This document shows, in pieces, positions 14,061 through 19,089 of a stretch of 19,089 nt of DNA (the first letter of the stretch is position 1; each line of letters begins with the position of its first letter). A model generated the notes under the pieces. It worked only from the letters and a program-made list of their open reading frames with translations, did no database searches and was not told the DNA's origin. Location: the NCBI GenBank assembly GCA_936924635.1, contig CAKZHP010000099.1, forward strand, positions 1 to 19,089, given 5' to 3'. Both the position numbers and the translations under genes were made by a program. The DNA comes from an uncultured Propionibacteriaceae bacterium (GTDB taxonomy: Bacteria > Actinomycetota > Actinomycetes > Propionibacteriales > Propionibacteriaceae).

Positions 14061-15257
14061 ATGGCAGCTGACCGGGGCAGACGCACGCACCGGCTGCCCG
14101 CAGCACCGGACCTGCTGAGCCTCTTCCCTCCCCAGGGGTGTGCCTGGGTGCGGGAGGGCTCGGGCATCGTCGGGGCAGGCGAGCTGCGGCGGGCAGCCCT
14201 GGGTGCCGAGGGGCTCAGGGAGGCCTCCCGGCTGTGGCGGTCCTGGGCACCGGCGCTGGGAGTGGGAGACGACGTACGGCTGCCGGGCACCGGAGCGATC
14301 GCGTTCGTGTCGGCCTCGTTCGTGCCCGGCGACGGCGTGCTGGTGGTGCCCGAGGCCGTCGTCGGGCGGCACGGGGACGTGGGCTGGGTGACCGGCGCGC
14401 TCGACGTGTCTCCCCGCGAGGGCTCCCAGAGCGCGGCGAGTCCTGGCTCGGTGACGATCACCGCCGGCGCCCTGACCGACGAGGAGTGGCAGGAGCGCGC
14501 GACCGAGGCCGTACGCCGCATCCGCGCCGGCCGGCTGCAGAAGGTGGTGCTGGCCCGCGACGTCGTGGCACGTTCGGAGGCACCGCTCGACCTGCCACAG
14601 GTGGCACGGCAGCTGGCGGCGGCGTATCCGACGACCTGGACCTTCCTCGTCGACGGCCTGGTGGGCGCGACACCAGAGCTGCTGGTGCGGGTGCAGGACT
14701 GGCAGGTGACGTCGCGGGTGCTGGCAGGTACGGCGTGGCGTACGGACGCCTCCGACCCAGGTGCTCGGCTGCAGGCGTCGGGCAAGGACCGGGAGGAGCA
14801 CGCGTACGCGGTCGCCTCGGTCGTCGAGGTGCTGCGGGCGTGGTGCGCAGACCTGCGCGTCCCGGAGCCGACCGTGCTGGAGCTGCCGAACGTGGTGCAC
14901 CTGGCCACCACCATCACCGGCACCCTGGCTGACCCAGGGTCGTCGGTGCTCGACGTGGCCGCCGCGCTGCACCCGTCGGCCGCGGTCTGCGGCACCCCCC
15001 GGGCGGAGGCGGCCGCGGCGATCGCGGAGCTGGAGTCGATGGACCGCGGGCGCTACGGCGGGCCCGTGGGCTGGGTGGACGCGGCTGGCAACGGCGAGAT
15101 CGGCATCGCGCTGCGCTGCGGGCAGCAGGTCGACGAGCGCACCCTCCGCCTGTACGCGGGGTGCGGGCTCGTCGCCGGCAGCGACCCCGTCACGGAGCTG
15201 GCCGAGACCCGGGCGAAGCTGGCTCCGATGCTGGGCGCGCTCGGCGTCGACAGCTGA
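14061..15257 (+). CDS. menF: Isochorismate synthase (menaquinone pathway)
   Basis: A 398-residue chorismate-binding enzyme that converts chorismate to isochorismate. The N-terminal ~150 residues are the variable part. The conserved core follows: RAGRLQKVVLARDV, FLVDGLVGATPELLV, SRVLAGTAWR, SGKDREEH, the substrate-loop motif HPSAAVCGTPR, ESMDRGRYGGPVGW then GNGEIGIALRCG, and YAGCGLVAGSDPVTELAETR then KL. The length and the HPSAAVCGTP and metal-binding ELAET blocks fit MenF/EntC isochorismate synthases better than anthranilate or aminodeoxychorismate synthases. The neighbouring menD-menC-menE genes point to menaquinone and not a siderophore. It is transcribed towards menD and ends 106 bp from it. 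Confidence 0.92.
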   Translation: MAADRGRRTHRLPAAPDLLSLFPPQGCAWVREGSGIVGAGELRRAALGAEGLREASRLWRSWAPALGVGDDVRLPGTGAIAFVSASFVPGDGVLVVPEAVVGRHGDVGWVTGALDVSPREGSQSAASPGSVTITAGALTDEEWQERATEAVRRIRAGRLQKVVLARDVVARSEAPLDLPQVARQLAAAYPTTWTFLVDGLVGATPELLVRVQDWQVTSRVLAGTAWRTDASDPGARLQASGKDREEHAYAVASVVEVLRAWCADLRVPEPTVLELPNVVHLATTITGTLADPGSSVLDVAAALHPSAAVCGTPRAEAAAAIAELESMDRGRYGGPVGWVDAAGNGEIGIALRCGQQVDERTLRLYAGCGLVAGSDPVTELAETRAKLAPMLGALGVDS

Positions 15258-15278
15258 GCACCTAGCAAGCATCTCGTG

Positions 15279-15308
15279 CAGACAGAACGAAAATTTCGCT
15301 TCTGTCTG
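15279..15308. terminator. Bidirectional terminator between menF and menD
   Basis: CAGACAGAA (15279-15287) pairs with TTCTGTCTG (15300-15308), continuing after a one-base bulge through CGAAA/TTTCG. It is AT-richer than its surroundings and sits between convergent genes. Confidence 0.65.
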
Positions 15309-15363
15309 GATGGAACATGTGTTCAATGCGGGGCGTGTGGGGGGCCGGGCGGGCGGGGGGCCG

Positions 15364-16983
15364 TCAGGCCGAGAGCACCCTCGCGACCTCCTGGGCCACG
15401 TGCTGGTGCAGCTGGCCCAGGCCCGTACGTGCCGTGGCCACCTCGACCACCTCGACCCCGGGGGCCACTGCCCCCACCGACGCGAGCTCGTCCACCTCGA
15501 GCAGCCGGTGCCGTACGCCGTAGCCAGCGCACAGATCCCCCAGCGAGGCGCCCAGCGGGGTGCCGAACACCCGCTCGAACGCGGACGCGTGCTGGCGGTG
15601 CTCCAGCGTCTCGAAGATGCCCCCGCCGTCGTCGTTCGCGACCACGACCTGCAACGCCACGCCCCCGGCCTCCACGGCAGGCACCGCCAGCCCGGCCAGG
15701 TCGTGCAGGAAGGTCAGGTCGCCGACCAGCACCCGCGTCGTCCGACCCGTCGCCACCGCGATCCCGTACGCCGTGCTCAGCGTGCCGTCGATCCCCGCGA
15801 CCCCGCGATTCGACCACACCGATGCCCCGTCGGGGAGCCCGCCGAGCAGCAGGTCCACGTCACGGACGGCGTTCGACGCCCCCAGCACCAGCGCCTCACC
15901 CGCCTGCAGCGGCAGCGCAGCGGCCACGTGCAGCCCCGTGGTCACGGGCCACTCCGCGATCGCCGTACGCAGCGCGACCGCCGCCCGCTCGCCGGCCCCG
16001 AGCCAGGTGCGCACCCACGCGGTGCCGTCCTGCCCAGACACCGACGCCGCCCCCACCCGCGTCACGTCGCGCGCCGGCCCCGGCTCCTCCCGGTGCCGCA
16101 CGACCTGCACCACCTCGACATCCGACCGCTCCAGCAGCGTGTTCACCAGCCGTGACAAGGTCGGACGCCCGTACACGACCACCCGCTCGACCTGCTCGGC
16201 GAGGTGCGGCAGCACCAGCCTGTACGCCGCCACGGCCGCCGGCCCGCCCCGCGACCCTGACGACGGCTCCGCCAGCAACGGCCACCCCGCGGCCTCCGCG
16301 AGCGCCCGAGCCTCGAGCCCCGCTCCAGCCCCGGCGACCACGACCGTGCGCGGCCCGAGCGGCACCTCGTACGCCGCCGGCAGCCACTGCGTCGTCCGCG
16401 GCTCAGGCACCAGGTGCGGCTCCGGCAGCTCGACGCTATCCCCCGGCTCGGGCTGCAGCGGCGTGTCGAAGCAGAGGTTCACGTGCGCCGGCCCCGGCCG
16501 CCCGCGCTCCCCGCGCGCCGCGAGCAGGGCCGTCAGCCACGGCTGGTTGGCGTCGGAGAGGCGCTCCACGTCGACGTCCGCCGCGAACCGCGCCACCTGA
16601 GCGAACAGCCCTGCCTGATGGTGCGAGGTCTGGCTCGCCCAGGTCCCGCGGGCGCGTACGGGCCGGTCGGCGGTGAGCAGCAGCAGCGGTACGCCACCGT
16701 GGTCGGCCTCCAGCGCGGCGGGCACCAGGTTCGCGACCGCGGTGCCCGAGGTGGTGACCACCGCGGCGGGATGCTCGGGGGCGGCGGCGCCGATGCCCAG
16801 CGCTAGGAAGGCGGCGGCGCGCTCGTCGTGCCGCACGTGCAGGCGCAGCACCCCGGCCTGCTCGGCGGCGGCGGCCGCGTACGCCAAGGGAGCCGACCGC
16901 GACCCGGGGCTGAGCACGATGTCACGCACCCCCCCGGCGACGAGATCGGCGATCAGCTGAGCCGCAGCAGAGACCGACGTCAC
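15364..16983 (-). CDS. menD: MenD, SEPHCHC synthase
   Basis: A 539-residue ThDP-dependent enzyme joining 2-oxoglutarate and isochorismate to give 2-succinyl-5-enolpyruvyl-6-hydroxy-3-cyclohexene-1-carboxylate. It starts at GTG 16983 after a GGGAGG site. The N-terminal domain has VLSPGSRSAPLAYA, LHVRHDERAAAFLALGIG (with the ThDP-activating Glu) and AVVTTSGTAVANLVPAALEA, then LLLTADRPVRARGTWASQT. The C-terminal ThDP-binding part has SNRGVAGIDGTLSTAYGIA, GDLTFLHDLAGL and VVANDDGGGIFETLEH. All blocks of the family are present at the usual ~540-580 length. It is third of a minus-strand menE-menC-menD set, 34 bp after menC, and should act directly after the isochorismate synthase encoded next to it. 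Confidence 0.96.
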   Translation of the reverse strand: MTSVSAAAQLIADLVAGGVRDIVLSPGSRSAPLAYAAAAAEQAGVLRLHVRHDERAAAFLALGIGAAAPEHPAAVVTTSGTAVANLVPAALEADHGGVPLLLLTADRPVRARGTWASQTSHHQAGLFAQVARFAADVDVERLSDANQPWLTALLAARGERGRPGPAHVNLCFDTPLQPEPGDSVELPEPHLVPEPRTTQWLPAAYEVPLGPRTVVVAGAGAGLEARALAEAAGWPLLAEPSSGSRGGPAAVAAYRLVLPHLAEQVERVVVYGRPTLSRLVNTLLERSDVEVVQVVRHREEPGPARDVTRVGAASVSGQDGTAWVRTWLGAGERAAVALRTAIAEWPVTTGLHVAAALPLQAGEALVLGASNAVRDVDLLLGGLPDGASVWSNRGVAGIDGTLSTAYGIAVATGRTTRVLVGDLTFLHDLAGLAVPAVEAGGVALQVVVANDDGGGIFETLEHRQHASAFERVFGTPLGASLGDLCAGYGVRHRLLEVDELASVGAVAPGVEVVEVATARTGLGQLHQHVAQEVARVLSA

Positions 16984-17017
16984 GCCCGCGATCCTCCCAG
17001 GTCACCCTGTGCCAGCG

Positions 17018-18013
17018 CTATGCGGTCGCCCCCAGAAGGGCCGAGCAGCGCTCCAGCCGCTCCAGCCACCAGCGGCGGCGGTCGGGCGGGGCCTGAAGGC
17101 GTACGAGTTCGGGCGTGGGCGCGGCAGCGAGCGCCGGGAGCGCGCCACCGGCCGGTAGCAGGGGCGGGTCGCACACGTCGGCGGCGAAGAGGGCGGCGGT
17201 GCCGAGGCCGGAGGCGTACGGCTCGGTGGGCAGCGCGGCCGCCGCGGCGACCCCGGCGGCGAGCCCGACCGAGGTGTCCAGGGCGGAGGAGATGACGAGG
17301 CGTACGCCCAGGGCCGCGAGCTGCTCCGCGATGGCCAGCGTCGCCCGTACGCCCCCCAGCGGCGGCACCTTCACCACCGCGACGTCGACCGCGCCGGTGC
17401 GGGCCACGGCGAGGGGGTCGCTGGCCTTGCGGATCGACTCGTCGGCGGCCAGCGGCACCGCGACGTCGGCACGGTCGAGCAGCCGGCGCAGCTCCACGAG
17501 CTCGTCGACGGTCGCGCACGGCTGCTCGGCGTACTCGACCGTCACCTCGGCGAGCCTGGTCAGCGCGGTGAGCGCTTCGGCCGGCGACCAGGCCCCGTTG
17601 GCGTCGACGCGGATGCGGGCGCCGGGTCGGGCAGCACGCACGGCAGCGACCCGCGCCACGTCGTCGACCAGCGTCTGGCCGGGCTCGGCGACCTTCACCT
17701 TGACGGTGGTGCACCCGTCGAAGCGGGCCAGGATGCCGGGGACCGCGCCGGCGGCGACGGCTGGGACGGTGGCGTTCACAGCCACCCGGTCACGCACCGG
17801 CGAGGGCCAGCCCGACCAGGCGGCCTCGATCGCCGACGCGAGCCAGGGTGCGGCCTCCGCGTCGTCGTACTCCACGAACGGCGAGAACTCTCCCCACCCG
17901 TGCGGCCCCTCGATCAGCACCGCCTCGCGTGTGGTGACGCCCCGGAACCGGACGTGCATGGGCAGCGCCACCACGTGCGCGTGGGCGAGCAGGTCGGCCC
18001 TGGACGCCCTCAT
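17018..18013 (-). CDS. menC: o-Succinylbenzoate synthase
   Basis: A 331-residue enolase-superfamily enzyme that dehydrates SHCHC to o-succinylbenzoate. It starts at ATG 18013, ten bases after the menE stop. The N-terminal cap includes VRFRGVTTREAVLIEGPHGW, then GEFSPFVEYDD, typical of actinobacterial MenC. The barrel has the catalytic pair KVKV (Lys105, Lys107), metal ligands Asp137 (RVDANGAW), Glu163 (YAEQPC) and Asp191 (AADES), and the second catalytic lysine Lys215 (VVKVPPLGG). The SSALDTSVG block near residue 255 also fits. All expected catalytic residues are present. The product is the substrate of the MenE ligase encoded just upstream. Confidence 0.95.
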   Translation of the reverse strand: MRASRADLLAHAHVVALPMHVRFRGVTTREAVLIEGPHGWGEFSPFVEYDDAEAAPWLASAIEAAWSGWPSPVRDRVAVNATVPAVAAGAVPGILARFDGCTTVKVKVAEPGQTLVDDVARVAAVRAARPGARIRVDANGAWSPAEALTALTRLAEVTVEYAEQPCATVDELVELRRLLDRADVAVPLAADESIRKASDPLAVARTGAVDVAVVKVPPLGGVRATLAIAEQLAALGVRLVISSALDTSVGLAAGVAAAAALPTEPYASGLGTAALFAADVCDPPLLPAGGALPALAAAPTPELVRLQAPPDRRRWWLERLERCSALLGATA

Positions 18014-18023
18014 CGACGCGCTC

Positions 18024-19089
18024 TCATACGGCGCTGATCGTGGCGGGCACGTGGGCCGGCCCCAGCGCCTCCCGGGCCCCGTCGCGGAGCTGGTCGGGGT
18101 CGGCGTCGCCCGTGACGGTCGCGGTCAGGCGACGGCCGAACCGGGCGTCGGGCACGGTCGAGACATCGGCGCTGGTGACCCCGGGCTGCTCGGTGAGCCA
18201 GGCGCGCAGCCGCTCCGGGTCGACCACCTCCCCGCCGGTCACCAAGCGGGAGTCGGCCCGGCCCAGCAGCACGATCCGGTCGCCGTCGATGCGGCCGCGG
18301 TCGCCGCGGAAGGGTGCGACGGCGGCCAGGGTGCGTACGGCCAGGACCCCCTCGGCCCCGCGCGGCAGCGGACGGCCGTGCTCGTCCTCGACCCGCACCT
18401 GGACACCGCTCAGCGGCCGCCCCACGGTGCCTGCGGCGACGTCGTCGGGGTCGGCGAGCGCGATCACGCCGGCCTCGGTCGACCCGTACGCGTTCCACAC
18501 CTGCGCGCCGAGCCGCGCCGTGAGGTCGGTGGCGAGGTCGGCCTCCAGGCGGTCGCTGCCCGCGAGCACGGTGGCCACGTCGGCCGCGTCGAGGTGCCCC
18601 GCGTCGAGGGTCTCGCGCAGCTGCAGCGGCACGGCGGTGAGCAGGTCCACACGGCCGCGTACGGGGCCGTCAAGCTGCACGTACGTGCCGCCGACGAGGA
18701 TGGTGGCGACCACCGCGCCGGCGCCGTGGCCGTGGTCGGGCGTGCTCGGCGACGCGACGACGGGGGCGTCGGGGAGGCCGAGCGACGAGATCAGGTCGAG
18801 CGGCGGCAGGGCGGAGAGCAGGCTCGCGCGGCGAGTGTGGGCGACCGGCGGGCCCTGCGTGCCGGAGCTGAAGAAGGCGATCCCGGTCTTGGGCGGCCGC
18901 AGGTCGGCCTGAGACCCGGCCCGGGCTCCGACGACGAGCACACCGGCCGGGCCGGCGGCTCCGGCGAGCAGCTGCACGACGACCGCGTACGGGTCGGGGC
19001 TGGTGATGACGACCGGGCGCCAGCGCTGCGCTCGGCGCTCGGCGACGACGTCGGAGGTGAGCTGTCCGTACGTGACCTGCCGCTCCCCG
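18024..19089 (-). CDS. menE: o-Succinylbenzoate-CoA ligase, C-terminal part (5' end outside window)
   Basis: The frame is open from the window edge (minus strand, first full codon at 19088) to TGA 18026-18024, giving about 354 residues of an AMP-forming acyl-CoA synthetase. Its place before menC and menD identifies it as MenE. Visible motifs: FFSSGTQGPPVAHTRRA (A3 phosphate loop; unusually Gln follows Thr), NAYGSTEAG (A5), and DRIVLLGRADSRLVTGGEVV, then DPE (A7-A8 hinge). The protein ends at GPAHVPATISAV, just before the place where the family has A10, P-x-T-x-x-GK with the adenylation lysine. No such lysine is seen and no room for it remains before menC. Either the gene is truncated or this lineage uses a shorter C-terminus. 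Confidence 0.88.
   Translation of the reverse strand, partial: GERQVTYGQLTSDVVAERRAQRWRPVVITSPDPYAVVVQLLAGAAGPAGVLVVGARAGSQADLRPPKTGIAFFSSGTQGPPVAHTRRASLLSALPPLDLISSLGLPDAPVVASPSTPDHGHGAGAVVATILVGGTYVQLDGPVRGRVDLLTAVPLQLRETLDAGHLDAADVATVLAGSDRLEADLATDLTARLGAQVWNAYGSTEAGVIALADPDDVAAGTVGRPLSGVQVRVEDEHGRPLPRGAEGVLAVRTLAAVAPFRGDRGRIDGDRIVLLGRADSRLVTGGEVVDPERLRAWLTEQPGVTSADVSTVPDARFGRRLTATVTGDADPDQLRDGAREALGPAHVPATISAV

Noticed and set aside
13785..15326. Minus-strand frame containing a repeated peptide (HTCAGPPLGHLRRYAHRW)
   Set aside because: The repeated peptide comes from the 87-bp DNA repeats. Their period, 139 bp, is not a multiple of three, so the copies fall into different frames. The rest is antisense to menF.
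1..19089. tRNA or rRNA genes
   Set aside because: I saw no cloverleaf with a GTTCRAnnC T-loop and CCA-end context, and no rRNA-like stretch.

Overview
The window is high-GC DNA with tightly packed genes, GTG starts, 4-bp translational overlaps and a menaquinone (men) gene set. This points to an actinobacterium, probably of the Nocardioides/Aeromicrobium kind. That placement is inferred from composition and gene content; no rRNA or other marker is present.

Layout. Positions 3-1774 hold the 3' part of a PEP-synthase-like gene and a coupled GNAT-like protein gene. A 72-bp near-palindrome and a metallophosphoesterase gene follow (to 2667). An NfeD/flotillin membrane-microdomain pair occupies 2806-4851. 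From 4886 to 7860 lies a rearranged accessory island. It contains a fused remnant of two small genes, a minus-strand lipoprotein gene with a damaged upstream partner, a second copy of the flotillin 3' end, and an intact cassette. The cassette is a low-GC secreted protein gene, split in frame at a run of seven C, followed by two coupled paralogous small genes. The remnant just after the real flotillin gene derives from the same two paralogues, so the island has been duplicated and partly deleted.

Positions 7922-10530 carry an alpha/beta hydrolase gene divergent from its likely TetR regulator, with two 16-bp operators between them, and a two-domain VOC (glyoxalase-fold) gene. The gap 10531-11007 contains two copies of a 76-bp hairpin unit. 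A complete PEP-synthase/rifampin-phosphotransferase-like gene with an added C-terminal membrane segment follows (11008-13752). The divergent promoter region 13753-14060 contains an 87-bp direct repeat whose copies are each nearly palindromic. The right end is menaquinone biosynthesis: isochorismate synthase on the plus strand, convergent with menE-menC-menD on the minus strand. menE runs off the window.

How the genes work together. Isochorismate synthase, MenD, MenC and MenE are steps of the route from chorismate to the naphthoquinone ring. NfeD and flotillin form a known membrane-scaffold pair. The secreted protein and its two paralogous partners look like a transferred, recombining module of unknown function; an effector with protective partners is one possibility, not shown by the sequence. 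That island is the best candidate for something undescribed.
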